DNA of 34,234 bases from Myxosarcina sp. GI1 (GCF_000756305.1 NZ_JRFE01000061.1:51370-85603); one strand, 5' to 3'. Shown: positions 15,558-23,082, counted from the first letter of the stretch. A program made the numbers and translations. Notes: generated by a model not told the origin, from the sequence alone.

Positions 15558-16661
15558 TTACTGACAAGGTGTTAAATGACGGAAATCGCAAGCTCCCGAA
15601 TTAAATTTGACAGACGATCCCTCACCGTTCTTAGCAGCTACCGCCATATTGGTTAAATAAGCTACTACTTCCGAGGCAGCAGCACGCCCATCGGTAATCG
15701 ATTCCATAATTGCTTTTGGTCCAGTTGCCGTACCCGCCAGAAAAATACCAGGTCTGGCAGAATTGTTATTAGAATATTGTTGATGAGCCGTAGCATAAAA
15801 GCGATCGCAACCTACCTGAAGATCTGCCACTGCCGATAAGTCGGTATTGCCTTCCATTCCTACCATTAAGACCAACATATCCACACTTAACCGCATTGGT
15901 TTGGCGGTAAGGGTATCTTCTAGGCGCAGCAATAGGCTACCATCTTTTTTTTCTCCCGCCTCCGAAAGCCTTCCCCGAATAAACTGAACGCCATACTTTT
16001 CTTGAGAAGTGCGGTACAGCTCTTCATAACCGCGACCAAAAACCCGAATATCAATGTAGAGGCAATAGATTTCACAATCGGGAATCAATTCTTTAATCTC
16101 TATAGCTACCTTGATGGCATTAGTACAGCAGACTCTAGAACAGTAATTATTATTCACCTGTCGATCTCTCGAACCAACACAGTGGATTATCCCCACTTTC
16201 TTAGGAGTTTTACCCGCCCTCGTTTTCAGGTTTTGCTGCTTCAACATGGCATCCAATTCTACCGAGGTGATGCAGTTATCGTAAATTCCATAGCCATATT
16301 CTTCTTTAAAGGAAGCATCGAAATGTCTGAATCCCGTCGCAACGATAATTGCAGAAGAGTCGATCTTTTCGCCTGTAGAAGTCGTAACGGTAAAGTTAGG
16401 TGCAGTTCCCTCAATTTTTATTACCGTAGTAGTGGTTAAAATTCTCGTTCTTTTGAGATGTCCCTTAAGATTGTCCAGAATTTCCGAAGCATCGGTAAAA
16501 TCGGGAAAAACCTTATACCAATTTTTGACATGACCTCCTAGTTCTGCTGCTTTTTCAATCAAAACTACATTGAGTCCAAATAGTCTGAGTTTTCCAGTAG
16601 CAGCCATGCCAGCAACGCCACCGCCAATTACGATTACTGTGTTATTCATTTGTCTAATCAT
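15558..16661 (-). CDS. HdrA-like FAD protein
   Basis: A 367-residue flavoprotein. VIVIGGGVAGMAATGKLRLFGLNVVLIEK (residues 8-36) is the FAD-binding Rossmann fold. IHCVGSRDRQVNNNYCSRVCCTNAIKVA near 180-205 is the HdrA cysteine block that binds a 4Fe-4S cluster. GIFLAGTATGPKAIMESITDGRAAASEV is the C-terminal flavin-binding motif. At 367 residues it is much shorter than bifurcating methanogen HdrA (about 650) and near the size of sHdrA from sulfur oxidizers. Starts at M1 or M5 are both possible. It is the central electron hub of the operon; the likely acceptor (NAD, ferredoxin or quinone through the neighbouring membrane protein) is not shown by the sequence. Confidence 0.88.
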   Translation of the reverse strand: MIRQMNNTVIVIGGGVAGMAATGKLRLFGLNVVLIEKAAELGGHVKNWYKVFPDFTDASEILDNLKGHLKRTRILTTTTVIKIEGTAPNFTVTTSTGEKIDSSAIIVATGFRHFDASFKEEYGYGIYDNCITSVELDAMLKQQNLKTRAGKTPKKVGIIHCVGSRDRQVNNNYCSRVCCTNAIKVAIEIKELIPDCEIYCLYIDIRVFGRGYEELYRTSQEKYGVQFIRGRLSEAGEKKDGSLLLRLEDTLTAKPMRLSVDMLVLMVGMEGNTDLSAVADLQVGCDRFYATAHQQYSNNNSARPGIFLAGTATGPKAIMESITDGRAAASEVVAYLTNMAVAAKNGEGSSVKFNSGACDFRHLTPCQ

Positions 16662-16739
16662 TAAGGTTAATTGTTTACTGTAAGGTAAGCATTGCTCACT
16701 TTATAAATTGAGAATATTTGCCAGATATTTAAGCCATCG

Positions 16740-17048
16740 TTATTTAAATAAGCCAGGACGATGATGAGGATCGAAAAAGTAACGGATATACCCACGTAAA
16801 ACTCGCCATTCGAGTAATGTATGAATGACCGTTACGCCTAGAGCAATAACACAAACAACAAAATGTATTTCTCCCCACTGATGTCTGGTTAAACCCAGAA
16901 ATAGAAATAGCCTACCCGCACCATATCCTCTGAGTAAAAGCTCCAATAGAAAGCCAGTAAGTGCTGCAAAACTCCAAACAACCAGTAGTGCCAAAGCAGC
17001 GATCGCTCTAAGATAATTCAAGTAGTAAATTTTGCGTCTGCGTGCCAT
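16740..17048 (-). CDS. Small two- to three-helix membrane protein, DUF4405-like
   Basis: A 102-residue basic-N-terminus membrane protein. Hydrophobic spans lie at about 12-36 (AIAALALLVVWSFAALTGFLLELL) and 62-80 (HFVVCVIALGVTVIHTLLEW), with a possible short span near 44-52. Conserved-looking histidines (HQWGEIH and VIHTLLEW) sit at helix ends, as in cytochrome b561-type heme-binding bundles such as DUF4405. It lies between hdrB2 and hdrA with gaps of 68 and 78 bp on the same strand. sHdr clusters also carry a hypothetical gene at this position; I cannot confirm homology by eye. Its role may be membrane docking or electron transfer between the Hdr complex and quinones (inference). Confidence 0.7.
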   Translation of the reverse strand: MARRRKIYYLNYLRAIAALALLVVWSFAALTGFLLELLLRGYGAGRLFLFLGLTRHQWGEIHFVVCVIALGVTVIHTLLEWRVLRGYIRYFFDPHHRPGLFK

Positions 17049-17116
17049 TTAATCTTCTCTTCAGTAAGTATTTGCTCTTGATAGCCAATCGGAAAAAATA
17101 ATCCAAAATCCAAAAT

Positions 17117-18163
17117 CTAAAAAGGTCTTCTACGTTCTTCGGCAGTTTTTGACTTATCATAGGGAATGCCAATTTTATCTAGCAAAGGCTCGATCGCAAC
17201 TGCTTTGGCATTCAGACCACAATTTTTGAAAGGGTCATAACCCAATAACAAGCCTGTTAATTGGGCATAGTCTAAAACGCTGACATTAAATTCTTCTTCG
17301 AGAACTTCTCTAATCGTTCCCTGTTCGGCATCTAAAAACACGGTGCATCCTGGACAGTTAGTAAGCATTAGGTTGCAGTCTGGATGTGTTTCTTTAAGGC
17401 TGGCTAATTTCTTATAAACACTACTAGCTGTATAGTCTCTATTTTCGGGAAACGCACACTGACGAAAACCCATACCACAGCAATGTCTGCGTTCAGGATA
17501 ATCGACAATCTCCGCACCGAAAGCTTCTAGCAACCCCACTAAAACTTGAGGAAATTCCGCCCCACCCATACATTCCCCTGGAAAGATTTTGGCGTAGTGA
17601 CAACCAATATGATCGACTGCTTTAATTTCCTTCAGACTATATTTGGCTTTAGCTGCTAGTTGATGACGATTGGCAAAGAACACATCGGAAGCATGAACTA
17701 CAGACGGTCTTCCGCCCGATACGTGAGGAATCCAAAACTCTCTGCCAGTAGTTTCTTTTAAGGTTTTTTCTGTATATTCTCTCCACTCTGGTTCTTCTTC
17801 CCAAAGTTTAATCATTTCCGTATAGTTAGCAAATGAAGTAACACAGAAGGAAAAAAGATTATCTACACCTAGTTCGTGATGGGCAACAGAAAAGTTTCTC
17901 GCTGCCATTACCATCTGGGTTTCCAGGTTAGAAACATCTCCGTGATAGCCAATCGCCCCACAGGAAGTATGTCCCGGTGCTTCTCGCAAATCCATACCCA
18001 AGTCATTTTTCAAAATTTTATAGGCAATGCCTTCAGTGTAGGGGGCAGCACTCTGTAAAAAACAACTACGGAAGCAGCCCCATTTATCGCCACCTGGTTC
18101 GTCTACTGTAGGGACGTGCTTCTGATGTCTTTCCCACGCTTTATTTTTTCCTGCTACTTTCAT
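17117..18163 (-). CDS. HdrB-like subunit 2 (N-terminal CCG motif degenerate)
   Basis: A 348-residue B-type subunit. The N-terminal domain retains WGCFRSC, but the CC pair has become SCGAIG and the final CxxC has become CVTSF, so the first noncubane cluster site is incomplete. The C-terminal domain is intact: HIGCHYAKIF, RRHCCGMGFRQ and LTNCPGC. The HdrB2 position next to hdrC2 (12-bp gap) matches the sHdrC2B2 pair of sulfur-oxidizing bacteria. A C-terminal Arg-rich tail (AEERRRPF) ends the protein. The division of labour is inferred: one of the two B subunits would handle the substrate and the other electron transfer. Confidence 0.87.
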   Translation of the reverse strand: MKVAGKNKAWERHQKHVPTVDEPGGDKWGCFRSCFLQSAAPYTEGIAYKILKNDLGMDLREAPGHTSCGAIGYHGDVSNLETQMVMAARNFSVAHHELGVDNLFSFCVTSFANYTEMIKLWEEEPEWREYTEKTLKETTGREFWIPHVSGGRPSVVHASDVFFANRHQLAAKAKYSLKEIKAVDHIGCHYAKIFPGECMGGAEFPQVLVGLLEAFGAEIVDYPERRHCCGMGFRQCAFPENRDYTASSVYKKLASLKETHPDCNLMLTNCPGCTVFLDAEQGTIREVLEEEFNVSVLDYAQLTGLLLGYDPFKNCGLNAKAVAIEPLLDKIGIPYDKSKTAEERRRPF

Positions 18164-18175
18164 GACAATTTATCT

Positions 18176-18883
18176 TTATTTGTTTTCTTGGAGTTCGTAA
18201 TTTCTGCTATCGCCAGTTTCTAACCAGATTTGCCAGTATTTTTCTACTTCGGCTTTACTACCCAATTTTTTTTCCATGCCTCGTTCTACTGCATCCATCA
18301 AAGAAACTGCACCTGTGGTTTGATAAATTGCTCGTACTTCTGCTAAATCTTTTTCGGGTATCAGGCGGTGAGAACCTGGGCTATTTTCTAAATCCATTGG
18401 CACATCCCACCATTGGCGCATTTCTGCTCTATGCTCGTAATAGTATTCCCAGTTTTCACCGAGTTCGGGGAAGTGGGCGGGGGAAATATTTTCGGCTAGG
18501 AGGGTGTAGCCTCGTTCGAGCATATTTTTCCCAAACACTCGCTTGGCGAATAACTGTTGTCTGCCTTTTTCTGATTCGGTAAAATAACCGAGACGAATAG
18601 AAAGTCGGCGTAAGGCAAGCACGACTGAGGCGGTATTATTTCCCCTGGGACATCTGGTTTTACAAGAAAAGCACTGCCCGCAGTACCAAATTTTGTCCGA
18701 CTTTAGTAACTCTTTAATTAGTTCGTCATCTTCTGATTGAACGATGTTCATCACTTCTCTAGGAGAGTAGTCGTTAAACTCGGCGGCCGGACAAACCGCA
18801 GTACAGACACCGCAATTGAGACAAGCATTCATGCCATGCTGATACAAAATATCCTGCTTGAGTTCGTCAAATAATTTGCCCAT
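18176..18883 (-). CDS. HdrC-like iron-sulfur subunit 2
   Basis: A 235-residue protein with two 4Fe-4S motifs, CLNCGVCTAVCP (about residues 21-32) and CGQCFSCKTRCP (about 68-79), followed by NNTASVVLALRRLSIRLG, the usual HdrC helix. The longer C-terminal half (residues 110-235) has no recognised motif. It is the first gene of the six-gene hdr operon; 262 bp separate it from the divergent psbA start, and each gene has its own copy of the inverted repeat there. It presumably carries electrons between HdrA and HdrB2. Confidence 0.88.
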   Translation of the reverse strand: MGKLFDELKQDILYQHGMNACLNCGVCTAVCPAAEFNDYSPREVMNIVQSEDDELIKELLKSDKIWYCGQCFSCKTRCPRGNNTASVVLALRRLSIRLGYFTESEKGRQQLFAKRVFGKNMLERGYTLLAENISPAHFPELGENWEYYYEHRAEMRQWWDVPMDLENSPGSHRLIPEKDLAEVRAIYQTTGAVSLMDAVERGMEKKLGSKAEVEKYWQIWLETGDSRNYELQENK

Positions 18884-18925
18884 AAATCAATCTTGTTAAG
18901 CTAGATTAAACTTTTATCGACTTTT

Positions 18926-18947
18926 TATATAGCCATATAGTTGTATA
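18926..18947 (-). promoter_or_regulatory. Candidate ArsR operator of the hdr operon
   Basis: TATATAGCCA-N2-TAGTTGTATA, with 7 of 10 arm positions symmetric. It is 43 bp before the hdrC2 start codon. On the minus strand a TTGAAT box (18956-18951) followed 17 bp later by GCTATA gives a plausible promoter with the site inside it. Confidence 0.5.
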
Positions 18948-19063
18948 ATAATTCAAACTAGAATCATGACTTTTTTTGTTACTTTTCTTAATGCTTTGGG
19001 TAAATTTAATTTATTAGTTTCAGTAATTTGATTCAATATGTAAGAAAAAATTAAAATTACTAC

Positions 19064-19093
19064 TTGACTTTTATATAACTATGTAGTTAAATA
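19064..19093 (+). promoter_or_regulatory. psbA promoter with ArsR-type operator
   Basis: TTGACT (19064-19069) and TTAAAT (19087-19092) are 17 bp apart, a good sigma-70-type promoter. The 22-bp inverted repeat TATATAACTA-N2-TAGTTAAATA (19072-19093; 9 of 10 arm positions symmetric, AACTA/TAGTT perfect) fills the spacer and the -10. ArsR/SmtB repressors typically bind such AT-rich 12-2-12 repeats, and this location would block RNA polymerase. Confidence 0.65.
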
Positions 19094-19145
19094 ATAAATA
19101 AGGTTGACTTGCCTTTAACAATGATTGACCTCGAAATTAAAAATT

Positions 19146-20228
19146 ATGACTGTATCTCTGCAACAACGCCAAAGTAACGATCTTTGGGATAAATTTTGTA
19201 AATGGATTACCAGCACCAACAACCGTATGTATATTGGTTGGTTTGGGGTACTGATGATTCCCACTTTATTGACGGCAACTATTTGTTTTATCATTGCTTT
19301 TATTGCTGCACCACCTGTAGACATCGACGGCATTCGCGAACCCGTTGCAGGTTCATTACTCTATGGCAACAATATTATTTCTGCGGCTGTAGTTCCTAGT
19401 TCTAATGCGATCGGACTGCACTTTTATCCTATTTGGGAAGCGGCTAACCTAGATGAGTGGTTATACAATGGCGGTCCCTACCAACTTATTGTTTTCCACT
19501 TCCTCATCGGTATTTTCTGCTATTTAGGTCGTCAATGGGAACTATCCTATCGTTTGGGAATGCGTCCCTGGATTTGTGTAGCATACAGCGCACCTGTTGC
19601 TGCTGCGACTGCGGTACTTTTAGTTTATTCCATCGGACAAGGTTCTTTCTCTGATGGTATGCCTTTGGGAATCAGCGGCACATTTAATTTTATGTTTGTT
19701 TTGCAAGCAGAACACAACGTGCTGATGCACCCTTTTCATATGCTTGGTGTTGCTGGTGTTTTTGGCGGAGCGTTATTTTCTGCCATGCACGGATCGCTTG
19801 TAACTTCCTCTTTAGTTCGTGAGACAACTGAAACTGAATCACAAAACTACGGTTACAAATTCGGTCAAGAAGAAGAAACTTATAACATTGTCGCAGCACA
19901 CGGCTACTTCGGTCGTCTAATCTTCCAATATGCTTCCTTCAACAACTCTAGAAGTCTACACTTCTTCTTAGGTGCATGGCCCGTAGTTGGTATCTGGTTT
20001 GCTGCGATGGCTGTCTGCTGCTTTGCCTTTAACCTCAATGGTTTTAACTTCAATCAATCTGTTTTAGACGCTCAAGGTCGGGTCGTTAACACCTGGGCTG
20101 ATGTTTTGAACCGTGCTGGTTTGGGTATTGAAGCCATGCACGAACGCAACGTTCATAACTTCCCCTTAGACTTGGCTTCGGGAGAAATTCAACCTCTTGC
20201 TTTACTTGCCCCCGCTGTTCACAGCTAA
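19146..20228 (+). CDS. psbA: Photosystem II D1 protein, low-oxygen D1' variant
   Basis: A 360-residue D1 reaction-centre protein of the thylakoid membrane. I start it at ATG 19146 (MTVSLQQRQ), which gives standard D1 numbering; a start at 19125 would add seven atypical residues. TyrZ Y161, D170, E189, H190, H198, H215, S264, H332, E333, D342 and the processing site A344/S345 are all kept, so water-oxidation ligands are intact. A80, L158 and A286 replace the usual G80, F158 and T286: exactly the signature described for D1', the form induced at low oxygen in Synechocystis, Anabaena and Thermosynechococcus. Q130 is present. S162 replaces the usual P162 beside TyrZ. Its own promoter carries the best operator of the region, and a terminator follows. 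Confidence 0.97.
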   Translation: MTVSLQQRQSNDLWDKFCKWITSTNNRMYIGWFGVLMIPTLLTATICFIIAFIAAPPVDIDGIREPVAGSLLYGNNIISAAVVPSSNAIGLHFYPIWEAANLDEWLYNGGPYQLIVFHFLIGIFCYLGRQWELSYRLGMRPWICVAYSAPVAAATAVLLVYSIGQGSFSDGMPLGISGTFNFMFVLQAEHNVLMHPFHMLGVAGVFGGALFSAMHGSLVTSSLVRETTETESQNYGYKFGQEEETYNIVAAHGYFGRLIFQYASFNNSRSLHFFLGAWPVVGIWFAAMAVCCFAFNLNGFNFNQSVLDAQGRVVNTWADVLNRAGLGIEAMHERNVHNFPLDLASGEIQPLALLAPAVHS

Positions 20229-20285
20229 TTGGCGATTTATTGCGTTCATGCCAATTTCCTTCTAACTTCCTTCTAATATTTTAAG

Positions 20286-20320
20286 CAACCCAGGTTTTAA
20301 TTACTTCGGGTTGTTTTTTT
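20286..20320 (+). terminator. psbA Rho-independent terminator
   Basis: CAACCC (20286-20291) pairs with GGGTTG (20308-20313) around a 16-nt loop, followed by seven T. It is 57 bp after the psbA stop and overlaps the -35 of the next gene. Confidence 0.7.
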
Positions 20321-20347
20321 ATAGCTAAATAACTATATAATTATTTA
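20311..20347 (+). promoter_or_regulatory. Promoter and ArsR-type operator of the nitronate monooxygenase gene
   Basis: TTGTTT (20311-20316) and TATATA (20334-20339) are 17 bp apart. The inverted repeat TAAATAACTA-N2-TAATTATTTA (20326-20347, 9 of 10 arm positions symmetric) covers the spacer end and the -10. Confidence 0.6.
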
Positions 20348-20412
20348 AAGCGTTATTTTGAATTAGCAATCGCTTTTAATACTGCTATTCAACAGTTAAA
20401 TAACAACATATT

Positions 20413-21483
20413 ATGACCACACTTCCACCGCTTCGTATTAGAAAACATCTTGCTCCCTACCCAATTATTCAAGGAGGCATGGGGATTAGAATTTCTGGAG
20501 CCAATCTTGCCAGTGCTGTAACCAATGCTGGCGGTATTGGTATTATTTCGGCAGTTTGCCTGGGACTTAACTCTCCTTATTACTCAAAAGGTAATTTGTT
20601 TAAAGCCAATCGTTTGGCATTAATTGATGAAATAAACCAAGCTCGTCAACTTAGTCCCCAAGGTATTATCGGAATTAATGTCATGGTAGCGGTAAGGGAT
20701 TACGAAACTTTAGTTCGTACTGCTGCCGAATCTGGTGTCGATCTAATTATTTCTGGTGCGGGATTACCCTTGCATCTACCTGAATATACTGCTGACTATC
20801 CCGATGTGGCATTAGTGCCGATTATTTCGAGTACCCGTGCTGCTAAGGTCATCTGTCGGAAATGGGAACGTCAATACAACCGTTTACCCGATGCTTTTGT
20901 AGTAGAAAATCCGAATCGAGCAGGGGGTCATCTAGGAGCAAAATATGGAGAATTATCCAGTACCAAACTAGAAGCCGAGCAAGTCATCCCCGAATTAGTC
21001 AACTATCTGCAAAATGAATTAGGACAAGACATACCTGTAATTGCTGCGGAAGGTATTTGGGATCGTCAAGATCTAGAGCGCGTTATGGCTTTGGGAGCTA
21101 GGGGAGTGCAAATCGGCACGCGCTTCATAACTACCGATGAATGCGATGCAGATCTTCGTTATAAAGAATTTCATCTCCATGCCAGTCCCGAAGATGTGCC
21201 AATTGTTCCTTCTCCTGTAGGGATGCCAGGTAGAGCTTTACGCAATCAATTTGTGGAAAAAATTTTACAAGATTCTCCAGATTTAGATAAAAAATGTCTG
21301 GCTAACTGTTTGCAAGTATGTCGCTGCCGAGATACCAAAGAAACCTACTGCATCGTCCGCGCTTTAGATCGGGCTGCTCGCGGTAATGTAGAAGAAGGTT
21401 TGATTTTTGCTGGCACTAATGCAGGACGTGCTGACAAGATTGTCCCCGTTAAAGAGTTGATGGCAGAATTAGTCAATGCTTAA
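20413..21483 (+). CDS. Nitronate monooxygenase / 2-nitropropane dioxygenase family FMN protein
   Basis: A 356-residue FMN TIM-barrel protein. IQGGMGIRISGANLASAVTNAGGIGIIS near the N terminus, the ENPNRAGGHLGAK loop with the family His, and GARGVQIGTRFITTDECDAD (phosphate site) define the family. The family includes nitronate monooxygenases and FabK-like enoyl reductases, so substrate is unproven. A C-terminal cluster, CLANCLQVCRCRDTKETYC (about residues 296-314), has five cysteines in 19 residues; it is not part of the classic enzymes and could bind a metal or an iron-sulfur cluster. The gene is between psbA and arsR with its own ArsR-type operator, so it belongs to the proposed regulon. Convergent with arsR (34 bp between stops). 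Confidence 0.85.
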   Translation: MTTLPPLRIRKHLAPYPIIQGGMGIRISGANLASAVTNAGGIGIISAVCLGLNSPYYSKGNLFKANRLALIDEINQARQLSPQGIIGINVMVAVRDYETLVRTAAESGVDLIISGAGLPLHLPEYTADYPDVALVPIISSTRAAKVICRKWERQYNRLPDAFVVENPNRAGGHLGAKYGELSSTKLEAEQVIPELVNYLQNELGQDIPVIAAEGIWDRQDLERVMALGARGVQIGTRFITTDECDADLRYKEFHLHASPEDVPIVPSPVGMPGRALRNQFVEKILQDSPDLDKKCLANCLQVCRCRDTKETYCIVRALDRAARGNVEEGLIFAGTNAGRADKIVPVKELMAELVNA

Positions 21484-21517
21484 TTCTCCAGAAGGACTGG
21501 CAAACTCTTTTTAAAGT

Positions 21518-21892
21518 TTATTTTGTAGAAGGACCGAAAGCACTTAACCGTTTGAATTTCTCCGCTTTTTGCTGCATCCGTTGGTATAGGCGATCGCAAA
21601 CTAACTCGCATAGCTCGAAAATCATTGGATCTTGAATTTCGTAATAGACAGCTACCCCTTGAGGTTTACGGGATAAGATTTCTGCTTCTGTAAGCATTTT
21701 GAGGTGTTTGGATAGATTTGCTTGTCCCAAACCAGTAGCTTCCCCGATCTCACTGACATTCATCGCTCCTTCTCTCAAGCAGCTTAAGATTTGCAACCGA
21801 CTAATTTCTGATAATACTTTAAAATAATCGGCAACTGGGGCAAGATATTCGGGGGGTTTAGCTGTCTTGACGCGAGAGTCAGTTTTGGGCAT
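21518..21892 (-). CDS. ArsR/SmtB-family repressor, proposed regulator of the low-oxygen/sulfide regulon
   Basis: A 124-residue winged-helix dimeric repressor. RLQILSCLREGAMNVSEIGEATGLGQANLSKHLKMLTEAEIL (about residues 32-73) is the DNA-binding domain, with the recognition helix at GQANLSKHLKML, and QGVAVYYEI is the wing. Cysteines are C38 in the helix before the HTH and C95 and C99 in the last helix (FELCELVCDRL). The CxC metal motif of ArsR alpha-3 is absent. Two cysteine sites in these helices recall the dithiol persulfide sensors SqrR, BigR and YgaV, although C38 is one position off the SqrR cysteine in my manual alignment. An operator of the same family as at psbA overlaps its own promoter, so it probably represses itself. 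Signal (persulfide, redox or metal) is not decided by sequence. Confidence 0.88.
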   Translation of the reverse strand: MPKTDSRVKTAKPPEYLAPVADYFKVLSEISRLQILSCLREGAMNVSEIGEATGLGQANLSKHLKMLTEAEILSRKPQGVAVYYEIQDPMIFELCELVCDRLYQRMQQKAEKFKRLSAFGPSTK

Positions 21893-21916
21893 GGACGAAA
21901 TAGAAATAATTTCATT

Positions 21917-21946
21917 ATTTTATATAACTATATAGTATTCTAACAA
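21917..21946 (-). promoter_or_regulatory. arsR promoter with autoregulatory operator
   Basis: TATATAACTA-N2-TAGTATTCTA at 21921-21942; the left arm is identical to that of psbA. On the minus strand TTGTTA (21946-21941) and TAAAAT (21922-21917), 18 bp apart, flank it. The start codon is about 25 bp beyond the -10. Confidence 0.6.
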
Positions 21947-21995
21947 AAAAGTAAAACTAGGAAAACTGTGCCAGAGTCGATACCAACACAGTTTT

Positions 21996-22300
21996 CTAAA
22001 TATTTTCTTCCCGTCGTTGCAAATTTCTTAAGAGCAAGCCAATTAAAATTAATCCCAAGACAGGAATAGCGGCGAAGATATAAATCAGTGGTGCAATAAA
22101 TTATTGCGCACGCGCTTGTTCTGAAAAAGCCGGGGTGCTAATGGTAATAAAACAGCCCTGATTAAAGTCATCCAAGTAGCAATAGTGGCTATTTTATAGT
22201 GACTAGCTTGTAATTTGTCAGTAGTTTGTTGAAGACGATCTTGGCAATACAAAAGAGCTAGAATGTAACAAAAGATATTATGTCCAGTCAGAAATAACCT
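21996..22300 (-). pseudogene. Decayed membrane-protein gene
   Basis: The minus strand reads LFLTGHNIFCYILALLYCQDRL, then ASHYKIATIATWMTLIRAVLL. After a frameshift and an in-frame stop it continues with FIAPLIYIFAAIPVLGLILI and GLLLRNLQRREENI ending at 21998. The pieces look like real coding sequence (two hydrophobic helices, ordered polar linkers) but no single frame or start codon joins them. I do not recognise the family. It sits between pdxH and arsR. Confidence 0.4.
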
Positions 22301-22302
22301 GG

Positions 22303-22944
22303 CTAAGGGGCTAATCTTTGAATTTTCCAGGTTGATTCAGCATCTATGTAAGAATACAAAAAGCGGTCGTGTAGACGATTTGGTCTGCCTTGCCAAAATT
22401 CAAAACTTTGCGGCACGACGCGATAACCACCCCAAGCTGAAGGTAAGGGAATTTTTCGTTCTCGAAACTTACGTTTTATCTCGTCAAATTTTATTTCTAG
22501 CATCTGGCGAGAAGAAATCACCGAACTTTGTTGGGAACACCATGCGCCAAGCTGACTGCCTCTAGGACGAGTGGCGAAATAATTAAGTGATTCGGCAGTA
22601 GAAATTTTAACAGCCTTGCCAGAGATTTGTACTTGTCGTTCTAAAGCTACCCAGAAAAACAATAAAGATACTTGAGGATTGGCTTTGATTTCTTGAGCTT
22701 TACGGCTTTTGTAGTTAGTAAAAAAAACCAATCCCTGGCGATCGAAGTATTTTAATAGTACTATTCGTTGTGAAGGCATACCAGTAATAGAAACAGTAGC
22801 CAAATTCATCGCATTGGGTTCTGGCAGATCGGAAGCACAAGCTTGTTGAAACCACAATTCAAATTGCTGAAAAGGATCGGGAGCGAGTTGTTCTCTTCTT
22901 AATCCCTCTAAAGTATACTCAGTTCTGAGGTCGCTGATATCCAT
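22303..22944 (-). CDS. pdxH: Pyridoxamine 5'-phosphate oxidase
   Basis: This 213-residue FMN enzyme oxidizes pyridoxamine or pyridoxine 5'-phosphate to pyridoxal 5'-phosphate, with O2 as acceptor; cytosolic homodimer. Features in order: LRREQLAPDPFQQFELWF, PNAMNLATVSITGMPSQRIVLLKYFDRQGLVFFTNYKSRKAQEI (FMN binding), LLFFWVALERQVQISG, ATRPRGSQLGAWCSQQS and the C-terminal WGGYRVVPQSFEFWQGRPNRLHDR active-site block. The length is normal. The ATG is followed by the usual MDISDLR start. It has no ArsR-type repeat upstream and is probably a housekeeping gene standing alone. Confidence 0.95.
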   Translation of the reverse strand: MDISDLRTEYTLEGLRREQLAPDPFQQFELWFQQACASDLPEPNAMNLATVSITGMPSQRIVLLKYFDRQGLVFFTNYKSRKAQEIKANPQVSLLFFWVALERQVQISGKAVKISTAESLNYFATRPRGSQLGAWCSQQSSVISSRQMLEIKFDEIKRKFRERKIPLPSAWGGYRVVPQSFEFWQGRPNRLHDRFLYSYIDAESTWKIQRLAP

Positions 22945-23082
22945 TTGTTTGTTAGTGGTTAGTAGTTGAATGTTAATACTTAAGAGTCCTTAATCCTTAA
23001 TTTTAAGAGTTAGCAACCTTTTGGTAATACCTCTTGTCTACGAAAGCGAAAAAAAGCGGGGGAGGTCGCTTAAAATAAACTT

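Noticed and set aside
19125-19145. Upstream ATG for psbA adding MTSKLKI
   Set aside because: D1 proteins begin near MT(T/V)xLQQR, and numbering from 19146 puts Y161, D170, H190, A344 and the D1' residues exactly in place.
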